From: Ixodes scapularis
Taxonomy: Eukaryota; Arthropoda; Arachnida; Ixodida; Ixodidae
Direction: 5' to 3'
Assembly (NCBI RefSeq): GCF_016920785.2
Contig: NW_024609958.1
Location: 248,001 to 312,000, forward strand
Length of the DNA: 64,000 bases
Both the position numbers and the translations under genes were made by a program. The notes under the pieces were generated by a model. That model was given only the letters and a program-made list of their open reading frames with translations, made no database searches and was not told the origin of the DNA. Positions 42,650 through 54,064 of this stretch are shown in pieces; the first letter of the stretch is position 1, and every line of letters starts with the position of its first letter.

Positions 42650-43984
42650 AAAGGCCATTCAAGATGGCCACCTGCCCTCACGGGAAAAACGTCCCTCGGT
42701 GTGTGGTGTGTGAGATTAGGCTGTGGCGTAGCAATCAAGGGGGCCGGGGGGCCCTGGGCCTTGGGTACCAGGCGTGCCAGTCACGCAGGGAGTGCCACCT
42801 CTGGCAGCACCCCCCCCCCCCCCCCCTCCTCCGCTTTACTAGTTGGTTGCGATCCCGAGGAGTGAAGGGGGAGGGGAGGAGAGGGGAAGGGGGGGGAAGG
42901 GAGGGGGGCTACGAAAGATATAAGGGCCCCGGGTGCTGTTTAGCTTAGCTACGTTACCGGCATTAGGTACGCTAAAACCAATAGATAAACGGAGACCTCT
43001 CCAGACGCAACACGCAAGGGTCTCACGAACAAAAGTGTAGCAAAATATCACACCGGGGGAGGAGGGCGGGGGGTTACCCGACGCTGCGTCTTTGCCTGTG
43101 CGTAAACCACTGGCGCGCTCGGGACCCCCGCAGCCAGCCCCCACAGTCATTGGAACATACTCCGAAGTCTCCGCCGTCGTGGCCTGCGGGACTCCGCCCG
43201 AGATCCGCGTCCACGGCACTTCGTCTAATTTACGAAACGACCTGCCCATTGTCAAGTGCGCTTAGTGGCTATGCTGGCTGCGTAGGTTTGCGCGTCTGGA
43301 TGCCCCTACCCTTGGATTACGGGGGAAACTTGAGGGTAATAATCCGCCGTAAGAAAGACACAACCTTGCCCGCGGTAAAAAGCTATCGGTTCAGCACGTA
43401 CAGGAACGTATAAACAAATTCTAAGACAACAAATTCCCGTCTGGGCGGCGCGCAGACATGCAACCACTTCCACACCAGGTACTGGCCAGTGTGAGAACAG
43501 CTTGCATTAAATCTTTGAGTAAGTTAAAAAAAAAAGGAAGCGTTGCCATTGTTGTGCACGCACTGAGGTCAAACTGTTTTTTTTTTTTTTTTTCGAATTA
43601 ACACATTGAGGTGATGCTATTTCTTTGCGTACGCATGGATTTTGCTTACGCTATTCTAGCGTGAGCTAGTATAATGAATAAGTCTCGGAAGGCGTCCACT
43701 CTATTCTCGGGTGGACGCCTTCCCAAACGGAGGTGACTAAACGCCCAGAACACTTCCGTGTTCCGGGTGGTCCTTTAATTCGTCATTATTTATACTTTTG
43801 CACCTCTGCCAATCTTACTGTATTTTTTAGAGCGATATCACGCAAGCCTTTTGCTGGATTTTATGTCCCCATACTTATCAATTTTGATTCCGGTGGCAAA
43901 TAGCCATTATTATTATTATTAGTGACGGTTCGATGGCCATGTAACCAGGGTGGTCATCTCGGGTGGTCATCTCGGGTGCCGCAT
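42650..43984. other. No gene recognised; C-run and hairpins
   Basis: C17 at 42810-42826, a G-rich tract 42856-42908 and T17 near 43576-43593. A (TTA)n tail at 43907-43921 probably ends another element and directly precedes LINE A1. Confidence 0.45.
43687..43723. repeat. Perfect hairpin
   Basis: Arms GGAAGGCGTCCAC and its exact complement (13 bp) around an 11-nt loop. A second short one, GAACAC-TTCC-GTGTTC, follows at about 43749. Confidence 0.8.
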
Positions 43985-44817
43985 GTCGTGTTATGAAAGA
44001 GTTCGAAAACGCGCCTGCATTTCTCACATTGTACTGTTCATTAGTTAGGTCACAGCTGGGGTACGCCTCAGTTGTGTGGAATGGAATTTCCCAAACCAAT
44101 TCTGTGGGGATTGAGCGAGTTCAAAAGAAGTTTATTTCTATCATGAAGCATCGCTATTTTAAAGAGGATGTACCTGGTAAGAATTATGAAGATGCGCTAA
44201 AACTTTTTAAATTTCTCAGCCTGCACCGGCGTCGGGAGAAAGCTGATTTGTTGTTTCTGTTTAAGGTCACGCACGGCCTAATTGATTCACCATACCTCTT
44301 GTCTCAAGTAAGTCTTAGAGTTCCACGCGTACGTACACGTCTTCAATCATCTTTTTATACCTCTCGAGCTTTTAATGAGCTAGTCCCAATCCTCAGGTTG
44401 GCTGAATGTTATAATCGTCACTCGGAAGTACTTGATATAATTGACTCGTGCTATTCGGCTTTCAATCAATTTATTGCTAACGTGTTCAAGGTTTGAGCAG
44501 GAGTGAAAAGTGCTGAATATTCGACGGTGTGAAATTTATTGTTTTTCCAATATGTGTGCGTTGCAGATGTCTCGCTGCTTCGCATTAACTTTTCCCGCTT
44601 TAACTTTCCTTCGAACAGATGATTCTCACCAGCGGAATTCCAATCTTTGTTACCCTTCTGCATTTGTTGGGTCTTGTATAAAATTGTGTTTCTTGTGTAT
44701 TTGTTAATTTGTAGTTATAAGTGTGCTAGCACCAAAACCGCGAGGTTGTTCCTGGACACTCTAATAAACATTGATTGATTGATTATTATTATTATTGTTA
44801 TTATTATTATTATTACA
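43985..44817 (+). pseudogene. LINE family A, 5'-truncated copy A1 (RT C-terminus)
   Basis: The frame 43963-44496 ends the RT: RVMKEFENAPAF, LYCSLVRSQLGYASVVWNGI, IERVQKKFISIMKHRYF, LSLHRRREKADLLFLFKV, TRLQSSFYTSRAFNELVP. This is the usual C-terminal domain of CR1-like RTs (SKLEYAS-VW and RVQ-RF motifs). No catalytic box remains. A 3' UTR follows with TTCCTGGACACTC, then (TTGA)n and (TTA)n to 44817. Copy A2 (55802-57290) shares both the protein and the tail. A1 begins a short distance after an older (TTA)n tail, and the next element (B1) begins at its own tail. Confidence 0.8.
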
Positions 44818-44825
44818 ATTACAGA

Positions 44826-45680
44826 TACGGTAAAATTTGATGCGTTGGTCGCTGCGTTTGACTGGGCTGGGTTCCTGCCGTTTGTTGCGTAAAATGACTT
44901 GGCAGTCATTTTACACTGATTCAAAAAAAGAGGTCACTTTCAGGCACAGGTCATACAAGCCTTGGTTTAATACTGACATTATGGCAGCCATTAAAACCAA
45001 GGAAGCCTTCTGGGTGCGTTCTCGACGTGCGCCAAAGAACACAAATTTAAGGGCAGAATTTACGTGTGCAAGGAACAGAGTAAACGCGCTTATCAGGTCT
45101 GCAAAACGACGTTATTTTCGGAAAAAGTTTTTTGAAACAAGGTCCAATGCGCGAGAAACATGGGACCTTATTAACGAATTCAGAGGACGCGCATCGAAAC
45201 AGCCAGTCATCGACACTTTGCGGAGGCACTTTGGAATGGATTTGCAATCAGTTTTAAATGATTTCAACAAGTTTTTTTCGGCTTCGTCAGGTACTGCAAG
45301 AGACGATGGTTATGTGTCAGCCAACTTGAGTAATGATTTCAGAGTGGCTGCCTCTGCATTTTTGCCGTCTCTTGACCTTTGCGCGTTGCACTCCATTGTG
45401 TTTCGTATAAAAAGAAACAAGGCGCCTGGATTCGATAACATCCGTGTTGGCGATTTGTGTCGAAACTTTGACGCTATCAAAGAGGTCCTAGTATGCATGA
45501 TAAATAGTTTCTTATTGTCCGGTGTCATACCTACGGATCTGAAAACGGCGCTGGTTAAACCGATTTTTAAGGGAGGAATGGCAGGTAAGCACGAATGCTA
45601 TCGCCCTATTTCAATCCTACCATGCATCGGGGAAATACTTGGAAAACATCTATTCATTGTAATGTCTAGTTTCATCGATA
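44826..45680 (+). pseudogene. LINE family B, fragment B1 (EN-RT linker to early RT)
   Basis: One open frame of about 280 codons: KPWFNTDIMAAIKTKEAFW, RNRVNALIRSAKRRYFRKKFF, TWDLINEFRG, FRIKRNKAPGFDNI, DLCRNFDAIKEV, PTDLKTALVKPIFKGG, ECYRPISILPCIGEILGKHL, MSSFIDS. This is the linker and RT motifs 0-2 of a CR1/Jockey-like element. Homology stops at about 45680, before the SPSQHGF motif. Copies B3 and B4 continue past this point. B2 (54735) picks up at the YADD box, so B1 and B2 may be the two sides of one copy split by LINE C, with loss of about 120 codons; that is inference. Confidence 0.78.
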
Positions 45681-45943
45681 GCTGGCCCTATTGTTTTGCC
45701 GGGATGATTCGCTCCCTCCGTGCTAATAGGTGGGTCAGTGTAGTAGGCAAACAGCGCAAGTCGTTTCAACGAAGAAATAAAATTAATAATAATGGGTACA
45801 TTTAGAGCGAAATGAAAAAATGTAAGTGGTAAAACTGCCACAGTGATGAAGCCAAAGTTTGTCATGAAAGCGGTCCATCTTCACCCACTATTGAAACAAA
45901 AATACCGCCATTTTAAGGCAGTAATTTGGTTGAGCTCATAGCT

Positions 45944-46483
45944 CATAAGCACATCTCTTAATTTTCTGACTTCCGGAAAGTAGTATTTATTTTGTTCTGG
46001 TAGATCAGAGCTATCCTTCGCGTGCCGCCAGGCCTTACTTATACAGGTTGCGCTCCACAGTTTTACTTATTGTTAGGCCTAAACACTTTTTTATTCCTGA
46101 GATTCAAGTACAGCGCGGATAATCAAACTGACTTTCAGAAATGCTATCGTTCGGCATTGTGACATTTATTTTTCGTAGTGTCAAAGGGTCACATTCACAA
46201 ACCCAGCAGTGTGTACATCCACAACGCATTGGTGTTTCCCGCTTTTTTTACAAAAGAAAAAAGCTTGGCTATGTGAACATTTAAAATATTTCTCTTAGAT
46301 GATCGTAACTACTACATAAAACAGTCGATTCCTGCCCTAAATTGCATATTTTCACACTAGATTAAAATCACCAATAAAATGATCCCTCCGGAGATTTATG
46401 TACCTCTCGTAGCGTGCATAAGCAATAAACACATCTCTTACTTTTCTAGTTTCTGGAAAGTAATGTTTATTATTGTTTTGTAG
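45944..46483 (+). repeat. Directly repeated segment in the LINE C 5' region
   Basis: About 60-67 bp at 45944-46003 and 46417-46483 match with small changes (CATAAGC, ACATCTCTTA, TTTTCT, GGAAAGTA, TTTATT, TGTTTTGTAG-type blocks), offset about 475 bp. This may be the edge of tandem 5' UTR monomers. Confidence 0.55.
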
Positions 46484-46486
46484 CTC

Positions 46487-46531
46487 AAGACGGGCCAGTG
46501 ACTGGCCAGCGGCCAGTCACTGGCCCGTCTT
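46487..46531 (+). repeat. Perfect 21-bp-arm hairpin just before LINE C ORF1
   Basis: AAGACGGGCCAGTGACTGGCC (one base over 20, so positions 46487-46507) pairs exactly with 46511-46531 around a 3-nt AGC loop. It ends 13 nt before the ORF1 ATG (46545), in the presumed 5' UTR. Such a stable stem would block scanning ribosomes unless resolved or used. Confidence 0.9.
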
Positions 46532-46544
46532 CTATTGTTCCAAG

Positions 46545-47591
46545 ATGGAGACAAGGAAGGGCGTGTGTGGAAGCTGCTCCGAAAAAATTGCTGGTAAGCG
46601 TCAATTCCTCGCGTGTTCGGGTGGATGCAAGGCAAAATTCCACTGCGATTGTATTAGAGTAGGCCTTGAGGAGTATAACATTTTCATGGCCTCAGGAAAA
46701 AGCTCGTACAAATGCAACGCCTGCACCCGGCGGAACCGCAGTGACGATAAGCCTAATCGTGAAGAAACGTCAGACGTGTCGGGGTCTGAAACGGACAGCG
46801 AATCAGCCAGTGAAACCACCCTGAAGTTAAACACCTCATGCTCGCCGAAGTACCAGGAATCTTTACTGCAAAAGATAAACGTCAAGTTAGACGTGCTTAT
46901 CGCCGAAATGAAATGCCTAAAAGCGGATAATAACCATCTACGTTCCGAAGTCACCGAGTTACGGAAGCAACTTTCCAATCTAGGGCCTGACCTGAACCAC
47001 CCGAGCTTAAGCTACAGCGCTGTCGCATCATCGGGACGGAATCAGGTCGCACACAAAACAACGAATTTGAGACTGAATGGGGAAGGCCCAACTCGGGACG
47101 TCGCCAGCATGGATCCTGTGTCGACGAAGCAAAGTTCTGACAGCAGAGGAAACGACGAAGACCGTGCCACGTGTAGTGTGAAATATCTTCAACAGACTTC
47201 TATGCCATTGGTGACCGACAACGAAGGCTACACTACAGTGGGACCAAGACGACGAAAGAAGCCTTCAGTTGGAACATCGAAATCATCCAAGGTGACCATT
47301 GTGCCTCGTCCCCCTTTTCAAAAGGCGTTGTTTGTAACTAGATTTGGCCCCGAGACAACAGTTGAGGATGTTAATTCGCTTCTTGAACCTGTCCTACGGG
47401 GGAAAACTGTTAGCTGCACGAAGCTGAAAACAAAATTTCCCTCTTACTCTTCTTTTCATGTTTCGGTCGAACAAGACCTTTTTGAAACCATTAATAACCC
47501 AGACATTTGGCCCGAGGGGTGTATCTTTCACCAGTTTTTTGGAAAGCTTGATATGACGCGAACGTCACTACCAAATAGTACTGATGACTAA
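46545..47591 (+). CDS. LINE C ORF1 with PHD-like zinc finger
   Basis: 348 residues, uninterrupted. Residues about 7-60 form a C4HC3 finger: CGSC, CSGGC, FHCDC and CNAC, with conserved spacing and aromatic residue before the last pair. A Ser/Glu-rich linker follows. A coiled coil lies at about 105-145 (LLQKINVKLDVLIAEMKCLKADN...LRSEVTELRKQL). The C-terminal part (about 270-345) resembles the RRM-like region of CR1 ORF1: KALFVTRFGPETTVEDVNSLL and YSSFHVSV. PHD-bearing ORF1 proteins are known in CR1-clade LINEs and may target chromatin. The start is the first ATG after the 5' hairpin. The stop TAA overlaps the ORF2 start. Confidence 0.85.
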   Translation: METRKGVCGSCSEKIAGKRQFLACSGGCKAKFHCDCIRVGLEEYNIFMASGKSSYKCNACTRRNRSDDKPNREETSDVSGSETDSESASETTLKLNTSCSPKYQESLLQKINVKLDVLIAEMKCLKADNNHLRSEVTELRKQLSNLGPDLNHPSLSYSAVASSGRNQVAHKTTNLRLNGEGPTRDVASMDPVSTKQSSDSRGNDEDRATCSVKYLQQTSMPLVTDNEGYTTVGPRRRKKPSVGTSKSSKVTIVPRPPFQKALFVTRFGPETTVEDVNSLLEPVLRGKTVSCTKLKTKFPSYSSFHVSVEQDLFETINNPDIWPEGCIFHQFFGKLDMTRTSLPNSTDD

Positions 47592-48957
47592 ACAACAGAT
47601 TAAATGCTATTATCAGAACACTCGCGGTTTGAGGACGAAAGCAGATGACTGTATGTCAACTATTGTTTCCACTAATTTTGACATGTTCTGTTTAACTGAA
47701 ACTTGGCTATTGAAAGAAACTTCCAGCACCAGTTACTTTCCAACATCATACAGTGTTTATCGAAGGGACAGGGATTACCGTGCAACCGGGAAGAAATTTG
47801 GCGGGGGGTGTTGACAGCCGTGCGGGATAACATTAAATCATGCAGAAGGGTAGATTTGGAAACCTATGCAGAGTGCGTATGGGTTGAATTATTAACACGC
47901 GATGGTTTTAATTACCTCGTCGGAAACTATTATTTTCCTCCGCTCTCGGATTCGAGTGTGTTCGTAAACCATTTACAAAAGCTTGAACAGCAAATTGATT
48001 TTTCGAAATTTGAAGTACATATGTACGGCGATTTTAATCTACCAGGGGTGAACTGGTCGACCGGCATAAGCAGTAGTGGGAATAATCAAACGGTGGTAAA
48101 AGTGTCACGTCTAGTAGATTTCATTAATTTTAATGGTCTAACTCAGCATAATCAGTTCACGAACACGGCCGGGAATGTTCTTGATCTTTTTCTTTCAAAC
48201 TGCCCTATAGACAGTGTCATACCAGTTAGCGATACTCTTGTGAAACCTGACGTTTTTCACCCGCCCTTCATCGCATGTTTTTCTTTGCCGGTGAGGTCTC
48301 GTGACAGACAAAATTTTACCAGATATGACTATCATAAGGGTAATTATTTAGGTTTATATACGTTCCTTCGTGATAATAACTGGTCAACGGATCTTCATGA
48401 TAACTGCGTAGATTCTGCGACTGAATCCTTGACGAAGATAGTGAAAAATGCAATCGATGCGTTCATTCCAAAGCGATTGTCTAAGCCCTCTAAATACCAG
48501 TTCTGGTTCTCAAGGGAGCTGAAACACTACATGCGTAAAAAAGAACACTATCATAAATTGTTTAAAAGAACCGGCATTGAGTTATGGTACATAAAGTTCA
48601 GTGTTTACAGAGCACTTGTAAAGAAACTGTTTAAACACGACAAATTCATTTATAAAAAATCGGTAGAAAATAGTCTCTACCGCGAGCCTGATAAATTCTG
48701 GCGATTTGTCAGGAAGCACACGAAAGAGTCTGCAAGAAATATTTATTTACGTACTGATACGGACTACGTTACAAACCCTGAAAAAGTAGCTAATTTATTC
48801 CAAACTTACTTTCGTGAATGCTATTCCAAGTAAGAATTCAAAAGCAAGTCTTCAATCTGCGCTACTGGTTGCAACAACAATTTCACATTTAGTGAGTGTA
48901 ACGGGAGCGTGCTCCACCAGTGAACCAAGCTCGTGCCGGGCGAGCTCGTGCCCGGGC

Positions 48958-51703
48958 CGTGAACCGCGTTGACGATGTGTCGGCTTGTGTGCCAAAGGAC
49001 ATAATTGAGACCTTCCCAGAACTCTTCGACGGACTCGGGTGCATCAACAAAAAGTACAAGATGGTACTCAAGCCCGGATCCGAGCCAGTCATCCAAGCAG
49101 CACGCAGGGTGCCCCACCTTCTGAGAGAGCCGCTGAAGAACGAACTCGAGCGCATGGAAACTGCTCGAATCATCACAAAGGTGGACGAGCCATCAGACTG
49201 GGTAAGCCCACTTGTTATTGTACGCAAAAAAGATGGAAAATTGCGAGTGTGCATGGACCCTAGGAACGTCAATGAGAGCCTGAAGAGGGAACATTTCCAA
49301 ATGCCTAAAAGAGAAGACATCGAGGCAGAGTTGGCAAACGCGAGTGTCTTTTCGAGACTTGATGCCAACGCGGGCTTCAATCAAATACCGCTGGAAGACG
49401 CAACATCGCGAATCTGCACATTCAGTACGCCTTTCGGTCGTTATCGCTTTTTGCGATTACCGTTCGGCATAGCATCAGCGCCGGAAGTTTTTCAGAAAGC
49501 GATGACTCAGATATTCGACGGTCTTCCAGGCGTACGTGTGTACATAGATGACGTGTTAATTTGGGGAACCAACAAAGCGGAACATGACGAGCGGCTGCGT
49601 AATGCTCTCGAAGCTGCGCGCAAGAGTGGCATTACCCTGAATGCTGGGAAGTGCCAGTTCGGAGTGAGCGAAATCACTTATTTGGGAGATCGAATAAGCA
49701 AGGCAGGGATTAGGCCTGACCCCTGTTTAGTCGAGAGTGTTGTGCAGATGCCAGCTCCGACTACTAAAAAAGAGGTTCAGCGAATCCTTGGAATTGTCAC
49801 ATATTTCAGCAAGTACATACCTTGCTGCACGGAGAAGACGAAGCTGCTCCGAAATCTTATGAGGGACGACGTGCCTTTCGTCTGGGAGCCACACCACGCA
49901 CAAGAATGGCACGACCTCAAAGTGGTGCTAACAAACGCGCCACTGCTGGCGATCTACGATCCCACGCGGGATACCAAGGTGTCTACAGACGCATCAAGGT
50001 ACGGCCTTGGTGCAGCGTTGTTTCAACTACATGGGGCCAACTGGCGTCCAGTAGCTTACGGCTCTAGAGTGCTCACCGAGTGTGAGTCAAGGTACTCCCA
50101 AATAGAAAAGGAAACACTTGGAACTGTTTACGGGTGTGAAAAGTTCCATGACTTCATCTACGGCAGGAGAATAACTCTAGAAACAGACCATCAGCCCCTA
50201 ATCGCCATCTCTAAGAAATCTCTTGGCGACATGCCGCCCCGTCTTCAACGTTTTTTTATCCGACTAATGAAGTATGACTATTGCTTCCAGTTCGTCCCTG
50301 GCAAACAGCTTGTCCTGGCAGATGCGCTCTCACGGGCACCGTTACCAGGCAGCCAAAAGGGGGCACCGCACAATGACGTGGAGGTTCACGCAATCTCCGT
50401 CCTCTCAAGCTTGGTGAGTGAGGCAACGTCCACGAGGCTCAGACAGGAAACAGCGAACGATGCGGTGTTGGGCACTGTGGTCAAGTCTGTTCAAAACAAC
50501 TGGCCGGTGGTAGGAGACTTTAAGGCATATTCTTCTGAGTTGTCGGTGATTGACGGCATGCTCTTCAAAGGTGCTAAGGTAGTGATACCGAAGAGTCTCC
50601 GCCTAGAGATGCTGAAGAGGCTTCATGAAGGGCACTTGGGCAGCAACAAGTGTAAAGCCAAAGCGCGGCTTTTGATGTTTTGGCCGGGCATGACATCTGA
50701 GATTCAGGACATGATTAGAAAGTGTGCTACATGCAAGCAGTTTGCGTATCAGCAGCCAGCAGAGCCCCTATTAATGAGGCAGACACCGTCTCAGCCCTGG
50801 TCCCGAGTTGGCGCCGATTTGTGCGAGTACGCTGGAAAAACGTACCTCATTGCGTTTGACGCGTACTCAAATTATCCTGAAGTAGAGCCTCTAGACAACT
50901 CCACCACAGCTGCAGTAGTCCACAAGCTCGCGGGAATTTTCGCGAGACATGGGATTCCGCTAGAGTTATGCAGTGACAACGGCCCCCAGTTCTCCTCAAA
51001 AGAGTTCCGGGATTTTGCTAGGCGGTACGATTTTCGGCATGTCACCTCCAGTCCGTATTTTCCGCAATCAAACGGTCTCGCGGAAAATGGAGTTCAGATA
51101 ATCAAGAGAATTTTAAGAAAATCCTGTCACTCAAACGGAGATTTCTACCTAGGTCTCCTCAACTACAGATCGTCACCCTTGGAGGATGGAAGATCGCCCA
51201 GTGAGCTGCTAATGGGACGACGCATTAGGTCGCTGGTCCCTGACTTCACCGTGGAGCCCGCAGACCATGTGAAAAAGCGTCAGCAGCTCCGATCAACGAG
51301 GCACCTACCACCACTCCAGTCAGGGGATGTTGTCCGCATAAGGGACAGAAAGGGGTGGCCAACCAAGGCCAAAGTTCAAAAAAAGGTGGCACCAAGGTCC
51401 TACAGGGTCGTAACAGAGGACGGGAGAGAGCTGCGTCGCAACCGGCAACACCTCATCGCAACGCCCGAAGTCTTTGTCCCTGACCCTCAGCCCGACGACA
51501 ACGACGAACCCATGTTGACCTCGCCGCAACCATCTAGGAACCTTCCGGGCACATCTGACTCACAAAGCCCACCACCCGCAATTGGTGCAGCCGCAGTCGC
51601 TCCACGGGTCATTGGCATCCGGGCACCAACGCGAGCCTCGACACGGATGCGGCGTCTTCCTCAGCGGCTTCGCTACGATGCCCATTTCAATCAACTCTCC
51701 TAG
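48958..51703 (+). pseudogene. gypsy-2 Pol fragment (RT-RNaseH-IN)
   Basis: Open from the deletion junction to TAG 51703 without lesions, but lacking protease and a proper start. RT: KYKMVLKPGSEPV, RIITKVDEPSDWVSPLV, LRVCMDPRNVN, TPFGRYRFLRLPFGIASAPE and catalytic YIDD at 49541-49552. RNase H: STDASRYGLGAALFQ and ETDHQPLIAI. Integrase: HEGHLGSNKCKAKA with CATCKQ zinc domain, then D (GADLCEY), D (CSDNGPQF) and E (GLAENGVQ). The C-terminal region is basic with SGDVVRIRDRKGWP. The motif style is that of the Mag/K02A2.6-like lineage. It cannot be expressed as a normal Gag-Pol because the 5' third is gone. Confidence 0.9.
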
Positions 51704-51793
51704 TGGGTGCTGTTTGTTAATTTTGTTTGTTCGTTTGTTACTTCGACTTCGCTCGTGTGTGTTAAAGAAAAAAAAAAGAAAGAAAAAGGAAGG

Positions 51794-51932
51794 TGTAACG
51801 GGAGCGTGCTCCACCAGTGAACCAAGCTCGTGCCGGGCGAGCTCGTGCCCGGGCAGATCACGGAGGCGCCATAATAAAAGGCTAGCCCTAGTTGACCTCC
51901 CGCTGTGCGAACCTTCTTCTCGCGCTGATACA
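51794..51932 (+). repeat. gypsy-2 3' LTR
   Basis: 139 bp with AATAAAAG near 51873 as a likely poly(A) signal and an internal pair of GCTCGTGCCGGGCGA-type repeats. The first 61 bp are identical to the 5' remnant at 48897-48957. Confidence 0.9.
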
Positions 51933-53640
51933 GTGAGGTCGACATAAATGATATTTTAGAGGCAATTAAAAAATTAAAACCGAAGAAGTCAGCGGGAGAT
52001 GATACAATACCTAACTTTATTATTAAAGGATGCGCTGATTTGTTTGCCCCTTTACTTATGCACATATTTAACCTATCGCTGAGAAATGGTGTTTTCCCAT
52101 GTCTTTGGAAAAGGTCAGTGATAGTGCCAATACACAAAGCCGGTGACGCGTCTAGGGTAGATAACTACCGCCCCGTGTCTTTGTTGTGTTCTTTTTCAAA
52201 GGTTTTTGAGATAGTTTTACATGCCCGTCTTTCTTTTTACTTTTGTCGAAAACTAAGCACCGTTCAGCATGGATTTATAAAAGGGCGTTCAGTAGAAACG
52301 AACCTTTGTTCTCTCCTTGATTATACTGTCCCATTTGTTCTTACACGTGGGCAAGTTGATATTGTGTATTTTGACTTATCAAAAGCCTTCGATAAGGTTA
52401 ATCATGACTTACTCTTGTATAAGCTCTCTTTATACGGCGTTTCGTCGTCTCTTTTAAACTTATTCCGTAGTTATCTGTCGGATAGAAAGAGTAGAATAAG
52501 AATCTTGAATAGTTTCTCAGATGTATTTACTCCAACTTCGGGAGTCCCTCAGGGATCGAATTTGGGGCCGCTACTTTTTCTTATATTCATCAGTGATATA
52601 GAATTGTGCATACAAAATGCGAAACTGCTCTTATTTGCGGACGATATTAAGCTTTATCTTAGTATCCATTCGGAAGATGATTGTGCTCTTTTGCAAGAAG
52701 ATGTATCCCGTATCTCAAACTGGTGCTCATGTAACTTTTTGCTGGTCAATCCAGATAAAACTAAAGTGCTATCTATGTGCAGAAAACGCGAAAGAATTTT
52801 ACATCAATATTTTATCGGCAATTCTACTATTGAACGTGTGGAACAAGCTCGTGACCTTGGTGTTTATTTCGATAGTAATCTTACCTTTTCATATCATGTT
52901 ACACAAATTGTTGCTTCTGCCTTTAGAACAATGGGGATGATATCACGTTTGACGCATGATTTTTCAAATATAATGTGCGTAGTTCGATTGTTTTGTTCCC
53001 TTGTACGAGTTAAACTTGAGTTTCGTAGTTCAGTGTGGAATTCGCTAACAATGACCGACGCTGCACGGATAGAAAGAGTTCAAAAGCGATTTATACGCCT
53101 TGTTTACGATAGATATTTTGATAGAAAATGTTATTTTGATTATGAATACCTTCTTAAAGAACTTTCACTCCAGAACCTTTCAAAAAGAAGGATTGCTCGT
53201 GACATTATATTTTTATACAAAGTGGTTCACGGCCAAATTGATAGCAATCTTGTGTCGTCTTTGAACTTTCATGTACCGGCCCGAGTCGTTAGAAACTCAA
53301 GCGTGTTTTATAGATCTATCCAAACGAGACCGTCTCCTTTGGCTAGAATGCAAATTTGTTTAAATGAATTTCCGACTCATGTAGACATATTTTTAAATTT
53401 CGCTGCGTTCAAACGACTACTTGATATGCATATTTTTGGTTTATGATTGTGAAATGTTTTAATTTCGAGAGCATATGTCGGGGGGGGGGGGGGGGGGGGG
53501 GCTTGAGATTGTGTACTGTTTTAGGTGTTCTTTTTTTCTTTTTAAACTTTTTATGTGCCACCACACTGTAACCAATAGGTTGTTCTGGGGCATTATACAA
53601 ATAAAGGATTATTATTATTATTATTATTATATTATTAAAG

Positions 53641-54064
53641 CGCGTGCTCAATCATGCCACGTCTTTTTTCTTTTTTTATTCGAGGCTCCGCTATACCGTT
53701 TTTATTTTTTATCAGAGCCAAACACGTGTTTATAACGCCAGACCTTAAGTATAGTACATCAAATTAAACTAACTTCCTGAAAAAAAGTGTCGTTCGGCGT
53801 TGTAAAATTTAATTTTCGTGGCGTAGGGGGTCAGATTTTCAAATCCTGGACTGCAAATTTCCTCACGGCATTGTTTTTTCTTTCGCGTTTTCGCGATAAA
53901 ACACGTCAGACTTGCCATGGTGGGATCAAATACGCCAGCGTCGGCAGTCATTTACGAAGGATTGATCAACGCAAGAATTTCCACTCGCTACATATGAATC
54001 ACCGCAGTTCGTCGGAATCTCAATGACGTGACTGCATAGTGAAAAACGCAAAAAAAAAATAGAA
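53641..54064 (+). repeat. Sequence related to the LINE C 5' region
   Basis: 53733-53850 resembles 46025-46205: CGCCAGACCTTA/GCCAGGCCTTA, TCGTTCGGCGTTGTAAAATTTA/TCGTTCGGCATTGTGACATTTA, TTTTCGTGGCGTA/TTTTCGTAGTGTC. Similarity fades further right. This suggests another 5' end, or 5' UTR unit, of the same family lying directly after LINE C. Confidence 0.5.

Larger units (their letters stand above)
48897..51932 (+). mobile_element. gypsy-2: internally deleted Mag-like Ty3/gypsy element
   Basis: TSD GTGAG is at 48892-48896 and 51933-51937. The 3' LTR is only 139 bp (51794-51932, TGTAACGGGAGC...CTGATACA). On the 5' side only the first 61 bp of the LTR remain (48897-48957), joined directly to pol-coding sequence, so the rest of the 5' LTR, PBS, gag and protease are deleted. 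A purine tract (51764-51793) precedes the 3' LTR. Removing 48897-51937 restores the LINE C reading frame exactly, which confirms the ends. Confidence 0.92.
47584..53446 (+). pseudogene. LINE C ORF2: APE endonuclease and RT, interrupted by gypsy-2
   Basis: It starts at ATG 47584 overlapping the ORF1 stop (ATGACTAA). Endonuclease: CYYQNTRGLR, FCLTETWL, then a one-base loss in a G6 run at 47803-47808, then VGNYYFPP, HMYGDFNLPGVNW and VFHPPF in place of the usual SDH. A TAA lies at 48831. The frame stays open to TTTAGTGAG at 48896, where gypsy-2 begins. On its far side GTCGACATAAATG (51938) continues the frame as FSE-VDINDILEAIKKLKPKKSAGDD. The RT is intact: YRPVSLLCSFSKVFE, QHGFIKGRS, YFDLSKAFDKVNH, SGVPQGSNLGPLLF, catalytic FADD near 52636, EFRSSVWNS and ERVQKRFIRL, ending at TGA 53446. 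Confidence 0.85.
45930..53640 (+). mobile_element. LINE C: CR1-like element, near full length, split by gypsy-2
   Basis: Order: 5' region with a duplicated segment (45944-46003 and 46417-46483) and a perfect hairpin; ORF1 with a PHD-like finger (46545-47591); ORF2 with APE endonuclease, interrupted by gypsy-2 (48897-51932), then RT to 53446; 3' UTR with a G-run at about 53479-53501; (ATT)n tail to about 53638. ORF1 and ORF2 overlap as ATGACTAA. Damage is small: one base lost in a G-run, one TAA, and the gypsy insertion. The PHD-type ORF1 and the (ATT)n tail are consistent with the CR1 group. The 5' boundary is approximate. Confidence 0.85.

Noticed and set aside
43687..43723. Hairpin read as a rho-independent terminator
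   Set aside because: There is no U-tract and the genome is eukaryotic; kept only as a hairpin.
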